Part shown: positions 15,519-24,557 of the stretch, piece by piece
How positions within the stretch are numbered: position 1 is the first letter of the stretch
Layout: every line of letters starts with the position of its first letter
Source: a virus
Length of the DNA: 28,489 nucleotides
IMG/VR virus record: IMGVR_UViG_3300008267_000298
Coordinates: 1-28,489 of that record
Direction: 5' to 3' (one strand)
The notes under the pieces: model-generated
What the model saw: the letters and a program-made list of their open reading frames with translations, nothing else
Told to the model about the DNA's origin: nothing
The model's database searches: none
Position numbers and translations under genes: made by a program

Positions 15519-18500
15519 TGGCTAACAAGATTAAATGCACATGTGGACATTCCTGGAATAAATCAGATTCCAGTAAGAAGGATGTAACAGTGTGTCATAT
15601 ATGTGGAAAGAACAATATGAAAGATGGTGGCTGGCTTGATAAGTTTGATGTTCCTGAAGCACAGAATGGTATAGAAGGAACAATGGGTGGATTGACAGAT
15701 ATTGGATTTAATTACAATGGTGCATGGGGAGGTCCTTCTATGGCAATGGGAGGATCAATGCCTGGTGCTGTAGGGTTCACGTACGCGCGTACAGGAGGCA
15801 TTCCTTCTAATGGTCCTTATGCTAAGAAGACAAAAGCTAGTGCACAGAATGGTAAGGAGATGAAATTCTACCAAGAAGGACTAGATTGGAAACCAAGGAA
15901 TATTAGTAGAGATGGAAGTGAAATACCACAGGCACAAATGGGAACAATGGTAACACCTCTTAATTTCTCTAAACCAATAGGAACATTGGAGGGTGTTTCA
16001 GAAGTTATGTCTGCTCCTGCTAGAACAGCAACATATTTACTTACAGGGAAATATCAAGATCCTTCTCAAGCTCTTGGTATTAAAAATCCTGTTGGAGCTT
16101 TTGTCACTGACGCTATTCTTGATCCTACAAATTTATTAGGAATTGGTGTTGCTGGTAAAGTTGCAAAAGCTGCTACAAAAACTGCTGGTAAAGTTGTAAA
16201 AGCTGCTGACAAAGTTGCAACAGCTATTGGCAAACCTGTTGTGGAAGCAGGACAATATATAGATAAAAAGTTTATATATCCACGTGTTTTTAAAAAAGAA
16301 ATGGAGGAATTAAAAAAAGTGCATGAACTTGCTCCTAAAAGATACAATTCTCCAGAAGCAGCTCCAAGAATAAATCAGGTTTTAGGTATAGATCCTAAAA
16401 ACATTCAACAGCCAGCACTTACATTTGAACCACATATAGGAAGTCATTATTCTTCATTATTTAATAATATAAACATAGATTTAAGACAAGCAAAAAATCT
16501 TCGTAAAAAACAATTGCTTAGTCCTAAATCTATTTACGAACATGAGTATGGTCATTTTTTACAAAGAGAATCAAATAGACATAGTGAAGATTTTGCTAAA
16601 GAAGTGTCAGATTATGAAAAAGAAGTAGCTAAATATAATTCTCCAGAAAATCAAAAGATACTAAAAGATCCTAGTCTCTGGCTTAATAACAAAGATGCAG
16701 TTTTATTCTCTCCTGGAATAAAACCAATACCTGCAAGTAGACCTACAAAAATTGACTTAGCTTCAAATAAAGTTTTTGACAGACAAAAAGGTCTTGGAGT
16801 TTTACCTGATAAAGGAGTGATGAACTTAGAAAATGCCCTTGACAATTCTTCTTATTTTACACATAGAAATGTAGAACAAATGCCTTTTTTAAGAGAAATG
16901 AGGCAAAGTATGCTAGATAAAAAATATATAAAAGATTACTATGAACCCATATCACAAGAAACAATAAGTAGGTTTATACAAGAAAATCCTAAAAATAGAA
17001 TAGCTAGTTTTACATCATCAAGTAATGCTAAACGTATGGAGGGATTAGAAAAACTATTTAGAAATCTTCCAGCCATTGTTCCTGCTATAGGTGTTGGTGC
17101 TGCTGCTACAGTTGAACAAAAGAAGAAAGGTGGAAAGATAAAAAAGGATGACAATGGTTATTGGAATCCAGAGAACTGGGGAGAGCCTGTAGAAATAGGA
17201 AGCAATGAAATAACAATGCAAGGAGTGTACGAACCTCTTCTTGGTGTTTCTGATACAGGAGATGTACAATACATGGAACCTGGTCAAGATTATAAATTTA
17301 AAGGTAATAAAGTTACAGAGTATCCTATTGCTCAAGAAGGTATAAAAACTTCAGCAAATCCTTATTTCAAATCTGCTAAAGAAAGAGATGCATATAGACA
17401 AAGGTTGAAAGAAGTTTCTGAACAAGCTCTAAGTGTTGGTTCTGATGAAGATTTGTTGATAGGAACTTCCTATCATAACATAGATGAGGGAAACAACTGT
17501 ATAAATGGTATATGTGGATTAAATCGTAGAGCAGGTATAACGTATAATAAACCTACTGATGTAGATAGGTTTTTAAGTGGAGAAAAGTTTGCACAAGCTG
17601 TGGCAAAGGGAGATGAAGATTATTATCAAGTTGATGGTAATTTTCAAATAGGGGATCACATGATGTATAGAAAGAAAAAAGGAACAGCTAGTCACAACAA
17701 AATTATTTATGATAGCTTTGTAAATAACCAAGGTGAGAAAGTTTACAAAGTGATAGATAATGCTGGTGGTAAACAAATGAAAACTGATAACTATACAGAA
17801 TCAGAACTTAAAAAAATGCAACTCGAAGGAGGTGGAGGGTATGATAAAGTTAACATTTATAGACCAGGATACAGTATAGATAAAACACTTATTGAAAAAG
17901 AAAGATTAGAAAGAACATCGCCTGAAGCAAGAAAAGCATTAGCAGATCGTGCAGAAAGAATAGCTTGGGAAACTTCAAATAATCCAGGGTATAAATACTC
18001 AATTAGAAAAGATAGTGAGTATTATAATGATCAACCTGAAGGAATGCAAAAGTTTATTGAGTTTGCTAATGATGACAAAAAAATCAATAAGCTTGTTGAA
18101 AAGTTAGGAGTAGACAAGGGTGTCATACATGATGAATTACTTAATACTTTTGGTGAGTTGGGTCAAGAGAATAAATGGGAGGATAGAACATTTGGTGGAA
18201 CAGGTGGTATCGAAAACACTATTGAGAAAATCTTTAAACCCAAATCTTGGTCAATAGGTCCTGGTCAAATAAAGTTTAATACAATTGATCCAGAACTTAA
18301 ACAAAAGTTCAATATTAAGAAGCCAAAAGACTTATACGATTTTGATAAGATTATTCCATTGATGACCGCAATGAATATAAAAAATCGTAAGTATATGGAA
18401 AATCAAGGTAAAGATCTTTCTACAAAACTTATAGGTAAACCAGGAGTTGGTGCAGATGAATTAGAAGGCGGTGTTGGTAGATGGACTCCATACATGTACA

Positions 18501-18781
18501 GAGGAAAATTGAGTAATCCTGTTAGTATAGCAAATGAAGAAATAGCAGGTTCAGATCTATACGGACAAGAACTTACAGATAAAAGAAATAGCATCATTAG
18601 AGATAAAGCAAGTTTATTTGATAAAGGATCATATGCATCAAATGTATTTGAAAATATAGACAAAAATCTAGAAAGAACTCTTCCTGGAGAGTACTTTTAT
18701 CTTCCTCAAGAAATGCAACCCATCAAAATAACTGCCAAGAAAAAGAAAAAGAACGGTGGTTGGTTAGAGAAATATAAATAA
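15518..18781 (+). CDS. Multidomain virion hydrolase: zincin-, papain/NlpC- and lysozyme-like
   Basis: This is a 1087-residue Gly-rich protein with several domains. Residues 1-31 hold Cys pairs (C7-x-C9, C26-x2-C29), a small zinc ribbon. Residue 342 starts H-E-Y-G-H, an HEXXH zinc-peptidase motif inside a low-GC segment. Residues 545-600 carry a domain (NPENWGEPVEIGS...PLLGVSDTGD...PGQDYKF) I recall from other Bacteroidota phages. Residues 655-740 contain N-N-C661 and G712-D-H-M-M-Y...S-H726-N-K-I-I-Y-D, the Cys-His layout of papain/NlpC-P60/CHAP enzymes. Residues 879-918 show G-E880-L-G-Q-E and S-I-G-P-G-Q-I, the lysozyme-fold transglycosylase pattern. GGWLDK (37-42) and GGWLEK (near the C-terminus) cap both ends. 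It is likely carried in the virion and opens peptidoglycan during entry. Individual domain calls are moderate; catalysis is untested. Confidence 0.8.
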   Translation: MANKIKCTCGHSWNKSDSSKKDVTVCHICGKNNMKDGGWLDKFDVPEAQNGIEGTMGGLTDIGFNYNGAWGGPSMAMGGSMPGAVGFTYARTGGIPSNGPYAKKTKASAQNGKEMKFYQEGLDWKPRNISRDGSEIPQAQMGTMVTPLNFSKPIGTLEGVSEVMSAPARTATYLLTGKYQDPSQALGIKNPVGAFVTDAILDPTNLLGIGVAGKVAKAATKTAGKVVKAADKVATAIGKPVVEAGQYIDKKFIYPRVFKKEMEELKKVHELAPKRYNSPEAAPRINQVLGIDPKNIQQPALTFEPHIGSHYSSLFNNINIDLRQAKNLRKKQLLSPKSIYEHEYGHFLQRESNRHSEDFAKEVSDYEKEVAKYNSPENQKILKDPSLWLNNKDAVLFSPGIKPIPASRPTKIDLASNKVFDRQKGLGVLPDKGVMNLENALDNSSYFTHRNVEQMPFLREMRQSMLDKKYIKDYYEPISQETISRFIQENPKNRIASFTSSSNAKRMEGLEKLFRNLPAIVPAIGVGAAATVEQKKKGGKIKKDDNGYWNPENWGEPVEIGSNEITMQGVYEPLLGVSDTGDVQYMEPGQDYKFKGNKVTEYPIAQEGIKTSANPYFKSAKERDAYRQRLKEVSEQALSVGSDEDLLIGTSYHNIDEGNNCINGICGLNRRAGITYNKPTDVDRFLSGEKFAQAVAKGDEDYYQVDGNFQIGDHMMYRKKKGTASHNKIIYDSFVNNQGEKVYKVIDNAGGKQMKTDNYTESELKKMQLEGGGGYDKVNIYRPGYSIDKTLIEKERLERTSPEARKALADRAERIAWETSNNPGYKYSIRKDSEYYNDQPEGMQKFIEFANDDKKINKLVEKLGVDKGVIHDELLNTFGELGQENKWEDRTFGGTGGIENTIEKIFKPKSWSIGPGQIKFNTIDPELKQKFNIKKPKDLYDFDKIIPLMTAMNIKNRKYMENQGKDLSTKLIGKPGVGADELEGGVGRWTPYMYRGKLSNPVSIANEEIAGSDLYGQELTDKRNSIIRDKASLFDKGSYASNVFENIDKNLERTLPGEYFYLPQEMQPIKITAKKKKKNGGWLEKYK
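16151..16207 (+). repeat. 11-residue amphipathic repeat (33-base period)
   Basis: Copies of a 24-base unit at 16151-16174 and 16184-16207 differ at one base. They encode AGKVxKAAxKx twice, with a decayed third unit. An 11-residue Ala/Lys/Val repeat forms an amphipathic helix; in an ejected phage protein it could touch membrane. It lies just before the HEXXH domain. Confidence 0.8.
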
Positions 18782-18802
18782 AAACCTGTATAATAATATA
18801 TT

Positions 18803-21685
18803 ATGAAAAAAGACATTCTGAAAATTGCTGGTGTTAAGTCTGAAGCTGAGTTCTATAAGAAGTTTCCTTCAGAAGCTGAATTTATGGCTAAGCATGGTGG
18901 TGCTTTTAAGAAAGCCAAGATGGGAGCATCTATGGTTAAAAAGCAATTAACACAGCTTACAGATTTCTCTAATCCTCCACAAGCACTATATGGACAAAAA
19001 ATAGGTGGATTACCTCCTGCATACCAATATGATCTGTATGATCCTTACAGTGGAAAGGTAAACAATGCTGCTAAGTACAACAAGCGTACAGGTATGATTG
19101 ATTCTCCTACAGGACAAGTTAGCATGGCTGACACTCAACAAATAGGATTTGGAGACACTGGTAAAAAGTCACCTAGTAGATTTGTAAAAGATTTGAATGC
19201 CAATGATATACAATCAGGTGTTCAAATGACATCAACACTTGGTAAGAATTATCAAAAAATAAGTACTGCTATTGAAGAAAAGAAAAAAGCAAAAAGATTA
19301 AACGCTTTAAGTCCTATAGTTCTACAAGCATCTGGAACCAGACCAGAGGAGATGAAACGTAGATATGTTAGACCTGAGGACAATATAGTTGATCCAGGAC
19401 AAATTAGTAGTCCCTATGGAACAGGTATGGACTTCCTACAGATGGCATATGGTGGATCTATTGGTGGTAATCCAACAGAGATTCAGAACATGTATAACCC
19501 TGGAGACATTTATTCTGACATGGGATATGAACCATTGAGTGAGAGTGATGTGGTAAAACAATATAGAAAAGGTGGAGGCATTCCAAAAGCTCAAGGTGGC
19601 ATGGATGTGATTATAGAGGGAGTTAATACTGTAGGAGACCTAGCTGCTGGTATTATAGGTATAGGTACTAAAAAACTTAATAAAGAAAGCCAACAGCGTC
19701 TTGGACAAGCTGCTTTTCAATCAGGTATGCAAGATTTGCAAGAGAATCAATATTCTGGATTTATGGAAGATGGAGGAGAAGTTGGACTCAAGTATTTGAG
19801 CCATGATTGGCAGCCACAGGTGATTACAAAGTTTGGTGACTATGATGTGAAAGATCTTCTTAAAGATGACCCAACTATGGACACTCTTAGAGCTGGTGGT
19901 CATCTCAAGAACTACACTGCTCCTAGTGAAGCAGCTATGTCTACAGAAAGACCAATGATGCAGATGGGTGGTGAACTTCAAACACATTGGGGTGGTGGAG
20001 CTGAAACCATTTCTCAGAATCCATTCTTACCAGGAGATGGAGAAACTATAATGTTCAGAGGACAATCTCATGATGAATCTGATGGACAGGGAAGAACAGG
20101 TATTGGTATCACTTATGGTGAGAATCCTGTAGAGGTGGAAAGAGGTGAACCTGCTGTAAAGCTTCAAGATGGTGGTGAAGAAGAAAGTCTTGTTGTATAT
20201 GGCAATATGAAGATTCCTTCTTACGGAGTGAGTGAACTTAATGACCCTAAAGCAAAAGGTAAGAAGTTCAAGAGTTATGTAAATGACCTGAGTAAGATGG
20301 AGGTTAAGCAAAACAAGATAATTAATAAAGCTATTTCTGGACTGGATAGTGCTGATATTAATGATCCTTACACACTTTTGTCATTCAATTCTGACAAAGC
20401 AAATTTAACTGGAGCGTACATGAAACTAAAAGATATTGCTCAGAAGAAACAAGTTGCTGCTGGTATACAGAATGCTATTCTAGATACAGCACAGGAACAA
20501 GGATTAGATAGCGATGCTCTTTCTAAAGGTAATATTAAAAAAGCTAAAGCTTCAGACATGGCTAAGTTTGGTGGTAAGTTTACACAAGCGCAATCTGGAA
20601 TAAATCAACCTCTCACTCCTATTTTGCCAATGAGCACATATTATAGGATTGATCCAAGATCTTATTCTCCAATGGTTACAGCTTCTGAACTAAAGAATAA
20701 AATGGAACAGAAACCTGTTAATAAAAAAACAGTTGCTAAAGGTAAAGCTCCAGTTAAAGAAACAATTGAAGCATCTACACGTATTGAACCGTTTACATCT
20801 ATAGATGTTCCAAGAAAGCTAAAAAGTGCTGCAGACATGGATATCACTCCAAAAGTAACTGCTGAAGTTCCTGGTTATGCAAAGAATTTAAAAAGTCCTA
20901 CACAACTGACACCAGAAGATAAGTTCGATTGGATGGATATATACAGGCAGGCGCAACCCTATCTTATTCCTAGCAATCAAGAAGCTCTTGATCCAGCTCA
21001 ACTTGCACCAGAAATGTTTGCTTTGGCAGCCAACCAACTAGAACCTGTACAAGCACAAACCTTCCAACCTATGCTGGAAGAAATGCCCACTGTATCTTTT
21101 CAGGATCAATTAAATGAGATTCAGGCTGAAGCTAATGCTGCTAGGAGAATGGCAGGAACTAATCCAGCAGCTCAGGCAATGATAAGTGCACAGGCAGCAG
21201 CAGCTAAAAACAAAGTGCTAGGAGAACAACTTAGGACTAATCAAGTTATGCAGGCTGAGGCTAGAAAAAGAAATCTTGATGTTTTAAATAAATCAACTCT
21301 TGAAAATCTAGGTATTTTTGATAGGCAGTACGGAAGACAAGAAGAAGCTAAGTCTAAAACAAAAGCTCAAGCTCAGGCAGCTCTTAGTTCAATAGCTGAT
21401 AAAATAGCTAAGAACAAACTTGAGAACAGAACATTGGGAGTGTACGAGAATATGTACAACTATAGGTTTGGTCCTAAAGGAAGAGCTTACAATGTTAACG
21501 CTCCTGTTGATTGGAATATGCAAGGAAGTCCTTTTGCTAGAACAACTGGTGGAAAAGGACAACTGGCTCCAGGGTACGAGTTTACATATGATGCCACTGG
21601 TAATATAATTGGCACCAAAAAATCATCAAAAGAAGATACGACTGGTAAAAATGGTACTATTGTAAAAGCTATCAAAAACTTATAA
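18803..21685 (+). CDS. Large Gly-rich internal virion (cargo-type) protein
   Basis: This is a 960-residue protein. Residues 1-45 are helical with 'KSEAEFYKKFPSEAEFMAKH' leading into GGAFKKAKMG. Residues 60-330 are low-complexity and Gly-rich. Residues 390-470 form a conserved-looking beta domain ('GETIMFRGQSHDESDGQGRT', then G-I-T-Y-G-x-N-P-V-E-V-E-R-G-E-P-A-V). Residues 770-905 are a long Ala/Gln/Arg helix region ('FQDQLNEIQAEANAARRMAG'). Three copies of the decapeptide G-G-x-[FI]-x-x-A-[QK]-x-G occur at residues 32, 257 and 590. No enzyme motif is seen. Its place between the multi-enzyme protein and the ejection-type proteins, and its helical C-terminus, suggest an internal head or tail-lumen protein released at infection. 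Confidence 0.75.
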   Translation: MKKDILKIAGVKSEAEFYKKFPSEAEFMAKHGGAFKKAKMGASMVKKQLTQLTDFSNPPQALYGQKIGGLPPAYQYDLYDPYSGKVNNAAKYNKRTGMIDSPTGQVSMADTQQIGFGDTGKKSPSRFVKDLNANDIQSGVQMTSTLGKNYQKISTAIEEKKKAKRLNALSPIVLQASGTRPEEMKRRYVRPEDNIVDPGQISSPYGTGMDFLQMAYGGSIGGNPTEIQNMYNPGDIYSDMGYEPLSESDVVKQYRKGGGIPKAQGGMDVIIEGVNTVGDLAAGIIGIGTKKLNKESQQRLGQAAFQSGMQDLQENQYSGFMEDGGEVGLKYLSHDWQPQVITKFGDYDVKDLLKDDPTMDTLRAGGHLKNYTAPSEAAMSTERPMMQMGGELQTHWGGGAETISQNPFLPGDGETIMFRGQSHDESDGQGRTGIGITYGENPVEVERGEPAVKLQDGGEEESLVVYGNMKIPSYGVSELNDPKAKGKKFKSYVNDLSKMEVKQNKIINKAISGLDSADINDPYTLLSFNSDKANLTGAYMKLKDIAQKKQVAAGIQNAILDTAQEQGLDSDALSKGNIKKAKASDMAKFGGKFTQAQSGINQPLTPILPMSTYYRIDPRSYSPMVTASELKNKMEQKPVNKKTVAKGKAPVKETIEASTRIEPFTSIDVPRKLKSAADMDITPKVTAEVPGYAKNLKSPTQLTPEDKFDWMDIYRQAQPYLIPSNQEALDPAQLAPEMFALAANQLEPVQAQTFQPMLEEMPTVSFQDQLNEIQAEANAARRMAGTNPAAQAMISAQAAAAKNKVLGEQLRTNQVMQAEARKRNLDVLNKSTLENLGIFDRQYGRQEEAKSKTKAQAQAALSSIADKIAKNKLENRTLGVYENMYNYRFGPKGRAYNVNAPVDWNMQGSPFARTTGGKGQLAPGYEFTYDATGNIIGTKKSSKEDTTGKNGTIVKAIKNL

Positions 21686-21771
21686 TCAACTCAGTTATAG
21701 CAACTTACCAAAATTCGTTATTGCTCTTGGTTGCTAAACTATTTTAAATTAAATTTGCTAACTCATTAATC
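21686..21771 (+). promoter_or_regulatory. Bacteroidota-type promoter with bulged inverted repeat
   Basis: CTTG at 21726-21729 and TAAATTTG at 21750-21757 are 20 bases apart; the second box fits TAnnTTTG exactly and the first differs from TTTG by one base. The start point would be near 21762, leaving a leader of about ten bases before ATG 21772. Arms AGTTATAGCAAC (21693-21704) and GTTGCTAAACT (21730-21740) pair over 11 bp with one bulged A and overlap the -33 box, so the repeat could be an operator or a weak terminator for the upstream gene. Confidence 0.65.
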
Positions 21772-24555
21772 ATGGCTTCATTTACAGACGCAATATCACA
21801 ATTTAATCCCTACGTTTCCCAGCTTCCCGTGGATGCTATGGTGAAGGTAGGTATGCAAAAACAAGCTCAGTATGATCAAGGAGTGCAGAAAATTCAAAGC
21901 TATGTAGATAATGTAGCAGGAATGAGTGTTTTGCGTCCTGTGGATAAACAGTATCTTGAGTCAAAAGTTAATCAATTAGGAAGTAGACTTAAGAATGTAG
22001 CTGGTGGAGATTTTTCAAATAGTCAACTTGTTAACTCTGTAGGAGGAATGGTTGGTCAAGTGGTAAAAGATCCTCTAGTTATGGCTGCTATGTATTCTAC
22101 ACAGAACGATGCAAAGAACCAAGCTGAGATGGAAGCTGATGAAAAAACTGGAAAACTCACTCCTCATGCTAGGTATTTTTATGATATTAAGCGTAATGCT
22201 TATTTGAATAATACAGAATTAAAAAACCAAGAAGGTAAACCTATCACCTTCACTGGACAATATCAGCGTTCTTGGGATCTTGATAAAAATATAATAGACG
22301 CAGTTAATGCTGTAGGTGAGCGTAAGTATGATGCTAAGCAAATATTTAAGACAGATCCTACTACAGGAGCAATATTGTATAACACACAAACTATAAAAAA
22401 TCCTAAAACAGGAAAAACTGAACAAGTTCAGGGCACTCCAATTCTTTCTGAATATGCCACAAGAGAGATAAAAGAAGGTAAGTTTAGTGAGAACATCTCT
22501 GCTGCTATCGATAGTGTATTATCTAGACCAGAAGCTCAACAAGAACTTTTGATGAGAGGTGTCTACACTTACAGAGGATATGATGACATTAATGATTTTG
22601 TTGCTGAGTATGAGAAAGAAAAGAGAACAGGACTTTCTCTTTTAGAAAGCAAGAAGCTTGAATTAATGAATAAGGTTCTTCTTGAAACAGATCCAGATAG
22701 AAAGGAACAACTTAAGAGATTGGTTGATTCTACTGAGAGTGAAATGTCCACACTTGCTAAATACGAAGATCCAAGAATCAAACAAGCAATAGCAACAAAA
22801 GATCTGGATGCTTACAAAGCAATGGTTTACACACAGCGTCAGAAGAACAATTGGATGACTTCGTATGTAACTGAATCAAACACAATAGATTATGTAGAAA
22901 GTGCTCCTTGGCAAGCTTATAGGCAAAAGATTAAAGATGAGCAAGAGTGGTGGGCTACAAAAGATGCAAGTAGCAGAGGATGGGCAGCAGTAAATATTTC
23001 TAGACAAAATGCAGCTCTTGAGGCAGAGAAGTGGAAATATGATCCAAATAATCCAGATGCAGCAATCAATCAAGCTAAACCTTATGAAAAAGCTTCCACT
23101 CCACAAGAACTATATAATAATTGGATAAGTTCAGGAGCAGAAGCTAGTGATAACTACGATGCTTCTAAAAAACAGTTTGTTGTAGATTACATGAAAGCAT
23201 TGAATTATGGGAATGGAAGAACCTACTCAGATGATGAAATAACAAGAAGTGCATATCAATATGAAAAAGACCGTCCTGGTTTTTTTGAAAGACAATATGC
23301 AATTGCTAAATCTGCTGTACAAAACAATCCTACAAACCCAGCTTTCTCAAATCTCATAACTTCCCTACCTGGAGTAAATCGTCTTGAGAAACAAGTTGAG
23401 AATTTCTCTAGAGAAGTTGATGAAATTAACAATGATCCAGAAGTTATAGCTGCAGCTGGAGGAAAAAAAGCTTCAGATTTAGAAAAGAACTTTAAAACTA
23501 CAAAGTTTAAGTTTCAAGGGTTTGGCGGTCAAGAGATTACTCTTACACCAAAAGATCAAATGAATTTAGCAATTGCACTTTCTACCACAAAAGGTTCTGC
23601 ACAAAATAATAAAGCAGTAGCTGAACTTAGAGCCTCTACAGGAAAAACGGTTGATAATCTTGTTACTACGGTTGGTATGATAGCTGAGACTGGAAAGAGT
23701 TTTAAAGAAGCAGGATTTACTTCTTTCTTTACAGATCCATTGTACGCACTTGATAAAAGAAGTCCTGAACATAAAGCTGCTGCTGGAAATATCCGAAAGT
23801 ATATGGATCTTATTGGTGCAGATGTTACTAGTGCTAAAGAGAATGTGCTAAAACAAAAAATGAAAGGGAACAGTCCTTTGGCATTTGAACTATTCTCTCC
23901 TGGTGCTAAAACTCCTGAGAAGGAATCAACTGTAGAAAGACTTAAAACTGTGCTTGCTGATAAGAATATAAGCGATGAAGATGTTTCTAAGTTTGCAGCA
24001 TTCTATTCAGGAACTGGTGCAGATAAAGATGCATACACAGTGAACATTGGTGTTAATAGAGGTGGTGCTTTTGGTGGAGAACCTAAATTGAGTCTTGATC
24101 TATATGATAAAGATGGATTAGTAAAATCTGTCATTGTAAGTAAAAACGATGCTGATTATATAAAAGGAACAAGATTAAACATACCAGCTCCTGTATCAGA
24201 TGCTGTAAAGAGAGTTAACTGGAATACTAAAACAGGTTCTACAAACTCTACGACAGCTGACCTAAACAATCCAAATGCTTATAAAGGAGCATTCTATCAG
24301 AGCGATGATTTCTATTCACTCAATAGACCTAATCTATTGGGAGCTGATATAAAAATAAATAATCTTGGTCAACCAAATGTATATTTTTATACAAAGGATA
24401 GGAACGGTAATCCTAAAGCTGCACCTTTTAAAGCCAGTGCTTCTGACATTTTACCAACTGGATTTTCTAGTATAGATGCAGCAGATAAGTTCATAAAAGG
24501 TATCACTACCGCTGCTCAGATTGATAACATCTTGAAGAACGCAAATATAAAATAG
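21772..24555 (+). CDS. Helical internal/ejection-type virion protein, 927 residues
   Basis: The N-terminus reads FNPYVSQLPVDAMVKVGMQKQ followed by a helical stretch with 'VDKQYLESKVNQLGSRLKNV', a start I recall from a family of large Bacteroidota and crAss-like phage virion proteins. The rest is mainly helical, charged and free of Cys, with a Trp-rich stretch ('WQAYRQKIKDEQEWW') near residues 380-405 and a beta-rich C-terminal 150 residues. No signal peptide or catalytic motif is seen. It has its own promoter at 21726-21757 and is separated by only two bases from the giant gene that follows, so the two are probably made together. In crAss-like phages proteins at this position are packaged cargo ejected with DNA; that role is inferred here. 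Confidence 0.75.
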   Translation: MASFTDAISQFNPYVSQLPVDAMVKVGMQKQAQYDQGVQKIQSYVDNVAGMSVLRPVDKQYLESKVNQLGSRLKNVAGGDFSNSQLVNSVGGMVGQVVKDPLVMAAMYSTQNDAKNQAEMEADEKTGKLTPHARYFYDIKRNAYLNNTELKNQEGKPITFTGQYQRSWDLDKNIIDAVNAVGERKYDAKQIFKTDPTTGAILYNTQTIKNPKTGKTEQVQGTPILSEYATREIKEGKFSENISAAIDSVLSRPEAQQELLMRGVYTYRGYDDINDFVAEYEKEKRTGLSLLESKKLELMNKVLLETDPDRKEQLKRLVDSTESEMSTLAKYEDPRIKQAIATKDLDAYKAMVYTQRQKNNWMTSYVTESNTIDYVESAPWQAYRQKIKDEQEWWATKDASSRGWAAVNISRQNAALEAEKWKYDPNNPDAAINQAKPYEKASTPQELYNNWISSGAEASDNYDASKKQFVVDYMKALNYGNGRTYSDDEITRSAYQYEKDRPGFFERQYAIAKSAVQNNPTNPAFSNLITSLPGVNRLEKQVENFSREVDEINNDPEVIAAAGGKKASDLEKNFKTTKFKFQGFGGQEITLTPKDQMNLAIALSTTKGSAQNNKAVAELRASTGKTVDNLVTTVGMIAETGKSFKEAGFTSFFTDPLYALDKRSPEHKAAAGNIRKYMDLIGADVTSAKENVLKQKMKGNSPLAFELFSPGAKTPEKESTVERLKTVLADKNISDEDVSKFAAFYSGTGADKDAYTVNIGVNRGGAFGGEPKLSLDLYDKDGLVKSVIVSKNDADYIKGTRLNIPAPVSDAVKRVNWNTKTGSTNSTTADLNNPNAYKGAFYQSDDFYSLNRPNLLGADIKINNLGQPNVYFYTKDRNGNPKAAPFKASASDILPTGFSSIDAADKFIKGITTAAQIDNILKNANIK

Positions 24556-24557
24556 TT

